Below, piece after piece: positions 34,264 through 42,255 of a stretch of DNA of 64,000 nucleotides. Under the pieces are notes generated by a model. It did not search any database, was not told the DNA's origin, and saw only the letters and a list, made by a program, of their open reading frames with translations. The position numbers and the translations under genes were made by a program. Source of the stretch: Elusimicrobiales bacterium (GTDB taxonomy: Bacteria; Elusimicrobiota; Elusimicrobia; Elusimicrobiales; UBA9959); NCBI GenBank assembly GCA_028688015.1, contig JAQTZB010000001.1:599663-663662 (forward strand), given 5' to 3'. Position 1 is the first letter of the stretch; the number at the start of each line of letters is the position of its first letter.

Positions 34264-36441
34264 TCAGAATTTACAGCTCAGCCCGAGCGTTGCCTCGCGG
34301 GGGCTCTGCGGCGCGCCGTCCAGCCTGTCCGCCCCGCCCCCGTACGCGGCGTTGTAATAGCGCCGGTCGAAAATATTCTTTATCGCCAGCCAGATGGAGA
34401 TGCCCGCCGAATTGCGCGTAATGTCGCTGTATCGCAGGTACAGGTCGACAGCCGTGAAAGGCGGCACGCGGACCCCGTCCTGGTTGCGGGTATAGGAGCG
34501 GTACAGGGCCTTGGGCGTCGCGGTCCACCTGCCGCGGGTCACCGAAGTTCCGGCCTGAAGCACATGCCTCGAGTTGAAAGGCAGGGGATCCCCGGCGAGG
34601 TGCCCCTCCGAATGAGTGTAAGCCCCCCAGGGCTCAAAACTCCAGCGGCCGGAATGGAAGACCGCGTCGGCTTTAATCGTGGCGCCGTAGGTTTCCATGC
34701 TGCCGGAGTTCTCGGCGTGCTCGAGCACGTCCACCTCCACCCCGTGGAAGGTGCCGGGGCCGATGGTGACGTCCTGGATGAGCCTGCGGACCTTGTTGTA
34801 GTAGGGATTGAGCGAGACCCGTACGTTCTCCGCCAGGTCATGAGAGAGCGTTCCCTCCACGGAACGCAGTTTCTCCGGCTCCAGTTCCTCGTTGGGAATA
34901 TGGAAGAAATAGCTGTGATAGCCGGAGGCGGCCGTCGGAGAGGAAATGAAGGAGCCGAAATGCTTGCTCGTCCAGAAGGGCGAGGGCGCCAGGTAAGCCT
35001 CGCCGTAAAGCACTTTGGCCACGGTCCGCTCCGAGCCCCCGGGCCGCCAGACCAGGCCGGCGCGCGGGTTCCAGGTCTCGCCGTAGGCCGTGTTGCGGTC
35101 GTAGCGCAGGCCCAGGGAAAGAGAGACGTCCGCCAACTGTTTCTGCAGGCGCAGGAAAGCGCCGGTATTGCTGTAGCGCAGGGAATGGAAATCCACGGGG
35201 ATGGTGGAGCCGTTGTAGACGAAATTCTGGGAGACAGGGCTTTTCTCTGTGTCGAACTCATGTCCCAGGTCGGCGGTGTAGGGCAGTACCGCGTTTTCCT
35301 GGTAGGTATAGCCAGCCAGTACCGGGAAGCCTTCCGCGGCCTCAAAAGAAAGGGTCTGTTCTATTGTGGTCGTTTTAGCGGAGGCGTACTTATAGGCGTC
35401 GTCGTAGCCTGAATAGCTGTTTATAAAGCGGCTCTCGGGACTTATCTCATAGTCGTAATACGACAGCAGGGTATTGATCTTCCAGGTTTCTCCCGGGGAG
35501 GAGTAGGAGTGGCGGCCATAGGCCGTCCACTGCCCGGTAGCGAAGCGGGCGTCCTTGCTGTAGACGGTGAGCTCCGGCTTGACGCCGATGGAGGAGGAAT
35601 GCGATTCCTTCATCTTTATCAGGCCGACTTCCAGGCTGCCCAGGTCCAGCCTGGCGTTAAGGTAGAAGGCGTCTTCACGCGCGTCATACTTGCTCACCGG
35701 GACCGAGGTGGTCACGGTGCTGGGGATAGGGAACTTGACCAGCCCGGACTGGTACTCGCGGTTATACCAGGCGTAGTCGTCCTTGTAGTAATCCGGCAGC
35801 TTTGGGTTGCCGCCGGAGCGGCTGTCCACGGTGACGGCGGCGGCCGGGGCCGTGCCGGCCTCCCCGGAAAGGCGGCTCATTACCGTAAACCCGGCGGCTC
35901 GGGCATCGAAGGAACCGTAGGCCATGCCGGCGGTAGAGACGCCGGCCCGGCGGCTTACGACGTTTACGACGCCGCTGAAGGCGTCGGCGCCGTAGACCGA
36001 GGACATGGGCCCCATCACTACCTCGACCCGTTCCGCGTTCTTTATTGATAACTGCCCGGCAATGGCGAACAAGTCCCCGGTGGGCGGCGTTACCCGCACT
36101 CCGTCGTAAAGTATCAGCAGCCGCTCGTTGCCCGGTATGCCCCGGACGGAGACCAGGTTGAGGCGGCGCACGTCGGAATTGCGCTGCACCTGGAACTGCG
36201 GCATGTCCGAGAGGAGCTCATGCAGGGTTTTATAGCCGCGCTGCTGGATAGTCTTGGCGGTCACCACGTAAGCCGCCGCGGCCGTGTCCGAGGGCCTTTC
36301 CTCGGCGTAGGAGGCGGAGAGGAGGGGCGTATCCAGGATCTCGCGCAGCGAGGACTGAAAAAAATCCACACCTCCAGACTCCTGGGCGCGCGCGGGCGCG
36401 GCGGCGCAAAGCGCCGCTGCCAACAAGACGGATAAACGCAT
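34264..36441 (-). CDS. TonB-dependent outer-membrane receptor, second copy
   Basis: Receptor of 725 residues. A signal peptide (1-19) is followed by FFQSSLREILDTPLLSASYA, a plug domain (about 45-180) with VVTAKTIQQRGYKTLHELL and ERVEVVMGPMSSVYGADA, and a long barrel ending in GLSCKF. GGGGAG lies just before the ATG. The gene is followed closely by a PF04392-type periplasmic protein, like the pair at the left edge. It sits next to a zinc carboxypeptidase (gap 25 nt), so the three may be one transcript. The ligand is unknown: a metal, a cofactor or a peptide are possible. Confidence 0.94.
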   Translation of the reverse strand: MRLSVLLAAALCAAAPARAQESGGVDFFQSSLREILDTPLLSASYAEERPSDTAAAAYVVTAKTIQQRGYKTLHELLSDMPQFQVQRNSDVRRLNLVSVRGIPGNERLLILYDGVRVTPPTGDLFAIAGQLSIKNAERVEVVMGPMSSVYGADAFSGVVNVVSRRAGVSTAGMAYGSFDARAAGFTVMSRLSGEAGTAPAAAVTVDSRSGGNPKLPDYYKDDYAWYNREYQSGLVKFPIPSTVTTSVPVSKYDAREDAFYLNARLDLGSLEVGLIKMKESHSSSIGVKPELTVYSKDARFATGQWTAYGRHSYSSPGETWKINTLLSYYDYEISPESRFINSYSGYDDAYKYASAKTTTIEQTLSFEAAEGFPVLAGYTYQENAVLPYTADLGHEFDTEKSPVSQNFVYNGSTIPVDFHSLRYSNTGAFLRLQKQLADVSLSLGLRYDRNTAYGETWNPRAGLVWRPGGSERTVAKVLYGEAYLAPSPFWTSKHFGSFISSPTAASGYHSYFFHIPNEELEPEKLRSVEGTLSHDLAENVRVSLNPYYNKVRRLIQDVTIGPGTFHGVEVDVLEHAENSGSMETYGATIKADAVFHSGRWSFEPWGAYTHSEGHLAGDPLPFNSRHVLQAGTSVTRGRWTATPKALYRSYTRNQDGVRVPPFTAVDLYLRYSDITRNSAGISIWLAIKNIFDRRYYNAAYGGGADRLDGAPQSPREATLGLSCKF

Positions 36442-36466
36442 AACTCCCCCCTTTCCCCTGCGGCGC

Positions 36467-37741
36467 CTAGCGGGCCAGTTTGTACGGATCGGCGGTGACG
36501 CCCAGCAGGTACAGCGCGGCCTTCACGTTCTTAACGGAGGCCTTGTCTATCGTGGCGGCACCCGGATAAAAAGTGGTGCCTTCCAGCTCGGTGGTGAAAG
36601 CGAAAATGCCGCGGGCGGCGTAGGCCCAGTCGGTAGTGTCCCCGGTGGCGACGTAGAGGTCGCTGGACTGCTGCGGCCTGTAGCCTGTGAAGGCCGTCAT
36701 TCCCCTGGCCATGGCCTCGAACACCTTGCGGTCGCGGTCGCTCTCCACCGGGGTGTCTTTGCCCGCCCACGGGTAGAGCAGGAGGCTGGAGTAGGAGTGG
36801 TAGCTCATCAGCGTCTTCAAATTGGACCGGGCCTCCACGAACCGCTTCACGGCCTGGGTCTCGGGTTCGGAAAAAGCGTAAGGGCCGCAATAGGTGTCGG
36901 CCGCGGGGTACTGGGAAGCCCCGGCCTGGCACCACAGCGAGTCGTAGTTGCGGTTGAGGTCAACCCCGATGCTCTTGTCGGCGTTAACGCGGGTATTCTT
37001 GCGGTGCCAGCGGTACTTGCCGGAGGCGATATCGTACTCCGCCCCGTCGGGGTTGGTCATGGGGGCGATGTAGATGTCGAGCGTGTCCAGGAACTTGCGG
37101 ATCTCCGGGTCGGTCTTGTTGGCCAGCAGGTGGCGCGCCAGCGCGAGGGCGACCTCGTTGGAAAGATGCTCCCGGCCGTGGTGGTTGCCCATGAAGAGGG
37201 CGGCGGGCCGGGCAGAAGGCCCCTCCCCTTTCTCGGCTGAGTTCAGCCGCAGGCACCAGATGTCGCGGCCTTCGATAGTCTTGCCCAGGGAGAACAGCGA
37301 AGCTTCAGCCGGGTTCTCTGCGGCAAGGGCCCGCAGCAGGTCCGTTGTCTCCGTGTAATTATGGTAAGCGGCGTCGTTAGCCGGGAAATCTTTCAGGTGC
37401 TGGCGCGCGTAATCCTGGATGGTGCGGCGGCTCTTTACTATGAAGCCCTTCGCCGCCAGTTGGTCCAGCGGGGCGGCTTCGATGAGGCCGGAGACGTAAG
37501 ACTTTTCAGTCTCTATGATATCCAGTCCGGCGTTCAGCAAGGCCGTTCGGTCGTACTTGTCGTCGGCGCCTACGGTGACCCAGTAGCGGGTGTCGCCGGC
37601 CAGGGCCGCGGCGTCGGCGGCCAGGGGTGCAGGCTCCGGCACGGGCGGCAGTTCCAGGCCTCGGCGCAGCTGGTCGAAAGAGCCGCCGGAGGCCGAAGAG
37701 GCGAGGGCGAAAAAGAGAAAAGCGCGGAGTGATTTTTTCAT
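36467..37741 (-). CDS. Secreted M14-family zinc carboxypeptidase
   Basis: Exported metallopeptidase of 424 residues that removes C-terminal amino acids. It has a signal peptide (1-19), an N-terminal pro-like region to about 120, and an M14 catalytic domain. Zinc ligands are H188 and E191 in NHHGREH and H315 in SYHSYS. The substrate-binding arginine/asparagine region is VDLNRNYDSLW, and the catalytic glutamate is E385 in AFTTELEG. AAAGGG precedes the ATG. It lies upstream of the TonB receptor on the same strand, and in a block of secreted nucleases and peptidases. Confidence 0.93.
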   Translation of the reverse strand: MKKSLRAFLFFALASSASGGSFDQLRRGLELPPVPEPAPLAADAAALAGDTRYWVTVGADDKYDRTALLNAGLDIIETEKSYVSGLIEAAPLDQLAAKGFIVKSRRTIQDYARQHLKDFPANDAAYHNYTETTDLLRALAAENPAEASLFSLGKTIEGRDIWCLRLNSAEKGEGPSARPAALFMGNHHGREHLSNEVALALARHLLANKTDPEIRKFLDTLDIYIAPMTNPDGAEYDIASGKYRWHRKNTRVNADKSIGVDLNRNYDSLWCQAGASQYPAADTYCGPYAFSEPETQAVKRFVEARSNLKTLMSYHSYSSLLLYPWAGKDTPVESDRDRKVFEAMARGMTAFTGYRPQQSSDLYVATGDTTDWAYAARGIFAFTTELEGTTFYPGAATIDKASVKNVKAALYLLGVTADPYKLAR

Positions 37742-37799
37742 GTGAACCCTTTAGGTGAATATAGCAAACCGAAAGCCTTCGCGCCACTCATTTTTAGCC

Positions 37800-37827
37800 T
37801 TGATAAAAATCAAAATAATGATATAAT
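37800..37827 (+). promoter_or_regulatory. Sigma70-like promoter of second endonuclease I gene
   Basis: TTGATA (37800-37805) and TATAAT (37822-37827) with a 16-nt spacer in an AT-rich patch. The TTG start follows 36 nt later. Confidence 0.75.
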
Positions 37828-37863
37828 TTTCGTGGCGTCAAATCGCAAGACTTCGGAGCCGTT

Positions 37864-38748
37864 TTGAAACGCAACTCGTTGATCTTCTCAGCAGCCCTGC
37901 TCGCCGCCGGGTTCAGCGCGGGTTTCGCCCTGGACCTGCCGAGTTTAGAGAGATTTTCTGCCGACCTGCCCTCGCAGGCGGTACCCGCGCCCCTCCCCCC
38001 GCTCAGGATCCAGCCCCAGTACCTGGCGCAGGCCTCGGGCCTCTCCGGAGAAAAGCTCTTCCAGTACCTCCACCAGGCAACCGAGTACCCGGCGCCCGGC
38101 TCCGGCAAGGATTACCTGAACGCCAAGAAATTCATGTTCGCAGTGGCCGACAATACCGGCTGCGGCGGCTCCGCCGGAGTCACCTGCCTTTATTCCCAGG
38201 TCTGCTCCAGGGGCGCCAGCGAGCACGGCGAGGACTATAAGGAGCAGGGCGACGCCAACGGCGACGGCATCAACGACGCCGACGGCATGAACGCCGAGCA
38301 TTCCTGGCCGCAGGGCTTTTTCAACAAGGCCGCGCCCATGAAGTCGGACCTGCACCATATTTTCCCCACCTATATCGGCGTCAACGGCCGGCGCGGCAGC
38401 GAGCCCTTCGGAGAGGTTTCCAGTTTTGTTTACGCCACCAACAGCGGCTCCAAGCTGGGTCCCGAGGGCTTCGAGCCCGCCGACGCGGCGAAGGGCGACA
38501 TCGCCAGGGCGATCCTCTATTTTGTGGTGCGTTACTATGACCGCAATATCCGCGACGGCGCTGATTACCGCGATTTCTGGACCAGCCGCGTCGGGATGTT
38601 CCTGGACTGGCACCGGCAGGACCCGCCCACCGCCGCCGAACGCGCCCGCAACGAAGCCATAGCCGGTTTCCAGGGCAACCGCAACCCCTTCGTGGACGAT
38701 CCCTCCCTCGCGGAGAAGGTCGGCGCGAAAGTCTTCCAGTCCCACTGA
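37864..38748 (+). CDS. Secreted endonuclease I, copy 2
   Basis: Exported nuclease of 294 residues, paralogous to 32460-33347. The TTG start is in the same context (a G-rich stretch, then TTTTGAAACGC) as in copy 1. Signal peptide about 1-21. Catalytic block NAEHSWPQGFFNKAAPMKSD then LHHIFPTYIGVNGRRGSEPF. A DANGDGINDADGMN stretch with many aspartates may bind calcium. Unlike copy 1, it has a near-consensus promoter and lacks the AAGGGCC inverted repeat, so the two copies are probably regulated differently. A terminator follows the stop. Confidence 0.92.
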   Translation: MKRNSLIFSAALLAAGFSAGFALDLPSLERFSADLPSQAVPAPLPPLRIQPQYLAQASGLSGEKLFQYLHQATEYPAPGSGKDYLNAKKFMFAVADNTGCGGSAGVTCLYSQVCSRGASEHGEDYKEQGDANGDGINDADGMNAEHSWPQGFFNKAAPMKSDLHHIFPTYIGVNGRRGSEPFGEVSSFVYATNSGSKLGPEGFEPADAAKGDIARAILYFVVRYYDRNIRDGADYRDFWTSRVGMFLDWHRQDPPTAAERARNEAIAGFQGNRNPFVDDPSLAEKVGAKVFQSH

Positions 38749-38761
38749 CATGCGCCGTAAA

Positions 38762-38796
38762 TAAAAAAAGCCCGGTATGAACCGGGCTTTTTTTAT
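38762..38796. terminator. Bidirectional intrinsic terminator
   Basis: AAAGCCCGGT/ACCGGGCTTT hairpin flanked by A and T runs, between convergent genes ending at 38748 and 38808. Confidence 0.88.
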
Positions 38797-38807
38797 TCGG
38801 CCGCCGC

Positions 38808-39926
38808 TTAAGGTTTCAGCGGCGTGAGCTTGGCCTTGCCGGCCACGACCGCCAGGTTGAGCTTGACCAGTTCGGAGGCGTAAGTCCAGGAGAGCGTGTC
38901 CATCTTGTCGCAGGCCTGGTGGTAACAAGGGTTGTGGTCTTCCCAGTTCTCAATGGCCAGGTAGGTGGGAACGCCCGCCTCGAGGAAAGGCACGTGGTCG
39001 CTGCCCCAGGCCGGCATCGAGATGTAAGGTTTGAGCTTCGTATAGATCACGGCCTGCGCGGCCACCCAGTCGGCATAGGCGGAAAATTCTTTATTAGTCT
39101 CTATATCCAGGACGCCGTTGCGGTTCCAGGCTATCATATCCATGTTGATGGCCCAGGCCACGCGGGACATTTCGCCGGAGGCTTTCATCTTTTTCGCCAG
39201 CGCGTAGGTGCCGGCCACACCTGTCTCTTCGCCGTTGGCGGCGATGAACAGCAGTTCATGGTCGGAGGCGTAGGCGGAAAGCACCTGTGCCATCTCCAGC
39301 ACACCGGCCGCGCCGGAGGCGTTGTCGTCCGCTCCCGCGTTGTTGTGGCCGACCGAATCCATGTGGCCCACCACGGCTATGATCTTCGCCCCGGGGGCGG
39401 CGGAGCGGCGGCGGGCGAGGATATTGCACTCGCGGTCTTTCTTGCGCTCCTTGTAGCAGTGGCGCTCGGTTTCGTAGCCGAGGTCTTTGAAGGCGCTCTC
39501 GATATAGTCCATGGCCGCGCGGTTGCCGGAAGCGGCTGAGGCGTCCAGGTCTTTGGCGCCGCGCTTGCCGGTGTTAGTCAGGATATCCGCGTAGCCCAGC
39601 AGGCGCGAGCCGCTGACTTTGGCGGTCAGGGCAAGCACGGCGGGGTCGGCCATTTTAACTTCGGGCGCGGCGGCCGGGCCGTAAGATATCTCCCCTTGTT
39701 CTGCCGGCCGGACAGAGGCCGCTATGTGCGGGGGCAGGGAGGCGTAAGGCACCGTGAACTTAACCAGGCGCGCGCGGCCTTTTGTGTAGATGGGCGCTGA
39801 AAGCCTGCCGACTTCCTCCAGGAAAGCCGGGTCATGGGAGAGAAGCAGATAGGACTGGCCCGAAGCCTGTTGGGCGCAGAGCGGCGCGGAGAGGAAGAGG
39901 GTCGTGAGGGCGAGGAACTTGGTCAC
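38808..39926 (-). CDS. Secreted M28-family aminopeptidase
   Basis: Exported zinc aminopeptidase. I choose a GTG start at 39926 (372 residues) because it gives a signal peptide (TKFLALTTLFLSAPLCAQ), whereas the longer reading adds an untypical 35-residue extension over the tRNA-side spacer. Two-metal motifs are VGHMDSVGHNNAGADDNASG (about 175-195), AANGEETGVAGTY and MDMIAW, with a late HVPFLEAG. TATAAT (39933-39938) ends 6 nt before the GTG and no ribosome site exists, so the mRNA is probably leaderless. An N-terminal region of about 110 residues precedes the catalytic domain. Role: peptide scavenging. Confidence 0.9.
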   Translation of the reverse strand: MTKFLALTTLFLSAPLCAQQASGQSYLLLSHDPAFLEEVGRLSAPIYTKGRARLVKFTVPYASLPPHIAASVRPAEQGEISYGPAAAPEVKMADPAVLALTAKVSGSRLLGYADILTNTGKRGAKDLDASAASGNRAAMDYIESAFKDLGYETERHCYKERKKDRECNILARRRSAAPGAKIIAVVGHMDSVGHNNAGADDNASGAAGVLEMAQVLSAYASDHELLFIAANGEETGVAGTYALAKKMKASGEMSRVAWAINMDMIAWNRNGVLDIETNKEFSAYADWVAAQAVIYTKLKPYISMPAWGSDHVPFLEAGVPTYLAIENWEDHNPCYHQACDKMDTLSWTYASELVKLNLAVVAGKAKLTPLKP

Positions 39927-39996
39927 GGTTAAATTATAAAGGAAAGGTTGATGCCGGTCAAGGGGCTTTTGGCTTATTGCTTTTATAAAAATTTTG

Positions 39997-40002
39997 TATA
40001 AT
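39997..40002 (+). promoter_or_regulatory. -10 element (TATAAT) of the tRNA-Asn gene
   Basis: Perfect TATAAT 14 nt before the mature tRNA 5' end, with a weak TTATTG 17 nt upstream as -35. Confidence 0.65.
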
Positions 40003-40016
40003 TGTTCCTGTAGTAT

Positions 40017-40088
40017 TCGCCGGTAGCTCAATGGTGGAGCATTCGGCTGTTAACCGAAGGGTTGCTGGTTCGAGTCCAGCCCGGCGAG
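40017..40088 (+). tRNA. tRNA-Asn (GTT)
   Basis: Complete cloverleaf. Acceptor stem TCGCCGG pairs with CCGGCGA. D stem GCTC/GAGC, anticodon stem TTCGG/CCGAA with loop CTGTTAA (anticodon GTT), and T arm GCTGG/CCAGC with loop TTCGAGT. The discriminator is G. CCA is not fully encoded (GCA follows). It has its own -10 and a strong terminator, so it is a single-gene unit. Confidence 0.95.
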
Positions 40089-40095
40089 CAAATTT

Positions 40096-40123
40096 AAAAA
40101 ACCCCCGTCCGCGGGGGTTTTTT
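40096..40123 (+). terminator. Intrinsic terminator of tRNA-Asn
   Basis: AAAAAACCCCCG/CGGGGGTTTTTT hairpin immediately after the tRNA. Confidence 0.92.
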
Positions 40124-40370
40124 AAATTTGGTCTCTGTGATTGATTGACTCCAACACCTTCCCGGTTCGCGTCGCGCGCAGCGCGACAGTCCCGTCCAGC
40201 CCATCGACTTCCCAACTCCTTACTCCCCCCCGTTCCTCGGGGGTTTTTAAATTTGCCCGCCGGGCTGGGTGACCTCGATATAACTTCCCTGGTTCGGGTG
40301 GAGCGTTTCGCGCAGCGAAATGCGACACCGCAGTGTCCAGTCCAAAAGCTCCGGCCTCCATTAATTTTTG
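40124..40370. repeat. Degenerate duplicated tRNA-flank region
   Basis: No gene is seen here. The minus strand near 40240-40275 carries CCAGCCCGGCG, then GGCAAATTTAAAAA and a C-run, almost the same as the tRNA 3' end with its terminator (CCAGCCCGGCGAGCAAATTT). Two further similar blocks each start with TTCCC, continue GGTTCG and contain a CGCGCAGCG core (near 40159 and 40288). The region looks like decayed copies of tRNA-spacer sequence. Confidence 0.5.
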
Positions 40371-40382
40371 TAGAATATCCCC

Positions 40383-40754
40383 ATGATAAAAAACGTGCAG
40401 GAATATTACCAGTGCATACTGGATAACCTAACCGGCGGACTTATCAGCGTGGACATGAAGGGCAAAGTGGTCTACGTAAACCCGATGGCCGGAAAGATCC
40501 TGCACATGGAGCCCGAGACCTGCTGCCACGACAAGAGTTACTCGGAAATGTTCGACGCCTTCCCCGCGCTGAAAGAAGTGATCAGGGAAACTATCGACTC
40601 CAAGAAATGCGTGCGCCGCGCGGAAATCTCCATCCTGCACGCCAACACCCCGCTGATAATCGGCTACAGCACCATGCTGGTCAAGCACGCCGAAGGCGCG
40701 GAGCTCGGAGTGACCGTGGTCTTCCAGGACATCTCTTTCGTAGCCAGGAAATAA
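40383..40754 (+). CDS. Single-PAS-domain protein
   Basis: Soluble protein of 123 residues consisting of one PAS domain. It has the PAS core (LDNLTGGLISVDMKGKVVYV, then NPMAGKILHM) and the closing strand GVTVVFQDISFVARK. A double cysteine (ETCCHDKS) is near residue 42. There is no output domain, so it probably acts through protein contacts. TAGAAT (40371-40376) ends 6 nt before the ATG, suggesting a leaderless mRNA. The next gene follows after one base, making an operon with a small membrane protein and a DnaJ-like chaperone. Confidence 0.85.
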   Translation: MIKNVQEYYQCILDNLTGGLISVDMKGKVVYVNPMAGKILHMEPETCCHDKSYSEMFDAFPALKEVIRETIDSKKCVRRAEISILHANTPLIIGYSTMLVKHAEGAELGVTVVFQDISFVARK

Positions 40755-40755
40755 C

Positions 40756-41019
40756 ATGAGCAAGAAACTTAAAGTCCAAGAACCTCCGGCCCCCCAACCC
40801 TCCCCCTTCCAGGCCCCGCGCCCGCCCCAGGAGGCGTCGCCCGAGGAAAAGGTCTCCAAGGCCCAGATCTGGACCTTCTGGCTCGGCGTCGCCGCAGCGC
40901 TTGTCACCGCCCGCGTCCTGAACGCCGCGTTGCCCGGGATCTCGGAGAGCGTGATAGAGCGCTGGGTTATGGCCGGCTTCGGCGTTTTCCTGGCGCTTTT
41001 CCTGATGAAACTTAAATAG
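40756..41019 (+). CDS. Small proline-rich membrane protein of unknown function
   Basis: 87-residue protein. The first about 33 residues are hydrophilic and proline-rich ([15 protein letters not shown]), followed by one helix ([19 protein letters not shown]) and a second ([17 protein letters not shown]). I do not recognise a family. It starts 1 nt after the PAS gene stop and ends 5 nt before the DnaJ-like gene, so it is part of that operon. The cytoplasmic proline-rich tail could be a docking site. Confidence 0.7.
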   Translation: MSKKLKVQEPPAPQPSPFQAPRPPQEASPEEKVSKAQIWTFWLGVAAALVTARVLNAALPGISESVIERWVMAGFGVFLALFLMKLK

Positions 41020-41024
41020 CCCTC

Positions 41025-41969
41025 ATGGCGGACTACATAGATTACTATTCCGTGCTCGGAGTGCCGAAATCCTCCGGAGAAGCTGAGATCAAGTCCGCCT
41101 ACCGCAAGCTCGCCCTGAAGCATCACCCCGACCGCAACCAGGGCAACAAGGCCGCCGAGGCCAAATTCAAAGAGATCAACGAGGCCTACGAGGTCCTCTC
41201 CGACCCGCAGAAGCGCAAGCTCTACGACCAGTTCGGCAGGGAAGGCGCCCAGCAGGGCTACCGCCCCCCTCCCGGCGGACCTCAGCGCCAGCGCCCGCAG
41301 CAGGGGCCCGGCGGCTTCCAGTATCGCTACCAAGACGGCCAGGGCGCAGACTTCAGCCAGTTCGGAGATTTCAGCGATTTCTTCAAATCCATGTTCGGCG
41401 GCGGACAGGGCTTCGACCCGTTCAGCCAGCCCGACAAACGGGGCGGGCGCTCCGAACTGGACATGGAGGCCGAACTGCAGCTTTCTATAGAAGAATTGAT
41501 CAAGGGCGGCCACAAGCAGCTGGCGTTCAGCTACCGCGCCGGCCGCAAGACCGAAACCCGCGAGATAAACGTCAAGATTCCCCGCGGCCTGCGAGACGGC
41601 TCTACCATACGCCTGCGCGGTCACGGCCGCGAGGCCGGCGGCCGGGCAGGCGACCTCTACCTCAAGATCAGCGTACAGCCGGACCCCCGCTTCGAGATAG
41701 ACGGCGACGACCTGCGCGCCAAAGTCGAGGTCCTGCCTTGGGACGCGGCATTGGGCGCCGAGGTCTCGGTGCCGGCTCCCGGCGGCCCAGTCAAAATAAA
41801 ACTGCCGCCCGGCACCGGCTCGGGCCGCCGCCTGCGCATAGGCGGCCGCGGCCTGCCCCGCGAGGGCGGCGGGCACGGCGACCTGTACGCCGTGATAACC
41901 CTGGCCCTCCCCGACAAGCTTTCCCCCCAGCAGCTCGACCTCTTCCGCAAACTCAAAGAACTGGAATAA
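41025..41969 (+). CDS. CbpA-like DnaJ co-chaperone
   Basis: Co-chaperone of 314 residues. The J-domain (1-70) has the HPD motif ([11 protein letters not shown]) that stimulates DnaK, and [20 protein letters not shown] glycine/glutamine/proline-rich linker follows (about 75-150), then the two C-terminal substrate-binding domains ([37 protein letters not shown]). There is no CxxCxGxG zinc finger, which separates it from DnaJ and points to CbpA or a type II Hsp40. It is last in an operon with a PAS protein and a small membrane protein, an unusual context. Confidence 0.93.
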   Translation: MADYIDYYSVLGVPKSSGEAEIKSAYRKLALKHHPDRNQGNKAAEAKFKEINEAYEVLSDPQKRKLYDQFGREGAQQGYRPPPGGPQRQRPQQGPGGFQYRYQDGQGADFSQFGDFSDFFKSMFGGGQGFDPFSQPDKRGGRSELDMEAELQLSIEELIKGGHKQLAFSYRAGRKTETREINVKIPRGLRDGSTIRLRGHGREAGGRAGDLYLKISVQPDPRFEIDGDDLRAKVEVLPWDAALGAEVSVPAPGGPVKIKLPPGTGSGRRLRIGGRGLPREGGGHGDLYAVITLALPDKLSPQQLDLFRKLKELE

Positions 41970-41986
41970 ACCCCTGAACCTTAAGT

Positions 41987-42177
41987 GCCCCGGCATGCCC
42001 GCCACTCGCTCATAAGCGGGCGTGGCAGAAGAGGGCCTGCAGTCCTCCGCCGGCGGAGAACTCGCTCGGCACGCAGTGCCTCGCTCAAACAATCTCCGCC
42101 GCCGCCCTAATGATAGGCGGTCCGCTCCGGACTTTGGCCCTACGCCCTAAAATCGCTCGCGTCGGGCATGCCGGGGC
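41987..42177. repeat. Foldback element with 15-bp terminal inverted repeats
   Basis: GCCCCGGCATGCCCG (41987-42001) and its exact reverse complement (42163-42177) bound a 191-bp segment that carries no gene. Internal inverted segments (GGGCGT...GGGCC against GGCCC...ACGCCC) let the whole piece fold back. It may be a miniature inverted-repeat element or a large hairpin. The space 41970-42255 otherwise holds only a terminator. Confidence 0.7.
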
Positions 42178-42190
42178 GCACTACCGCTAT

Positions 42191-42228
42191 AAGACAAAAC
42201 CCCTGCGCCCGGGTGACGGGCGCAGGGG
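42191..42228 (-). terminator. Intrinsic terminator of the tandem secreted-paralogue operon
   Basis: CCCCTGCGCCCG/CGGGCGCAGGGG perfect 12-bp hairpin with a 5-nt loop, followed on the minus strand by TTTTGTCTT, after the stop at 42256. Confidence 0.88.
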
Positions 42229-42255
42229 CGAAAAGGAGGCTGCGGTGCTTACTTC

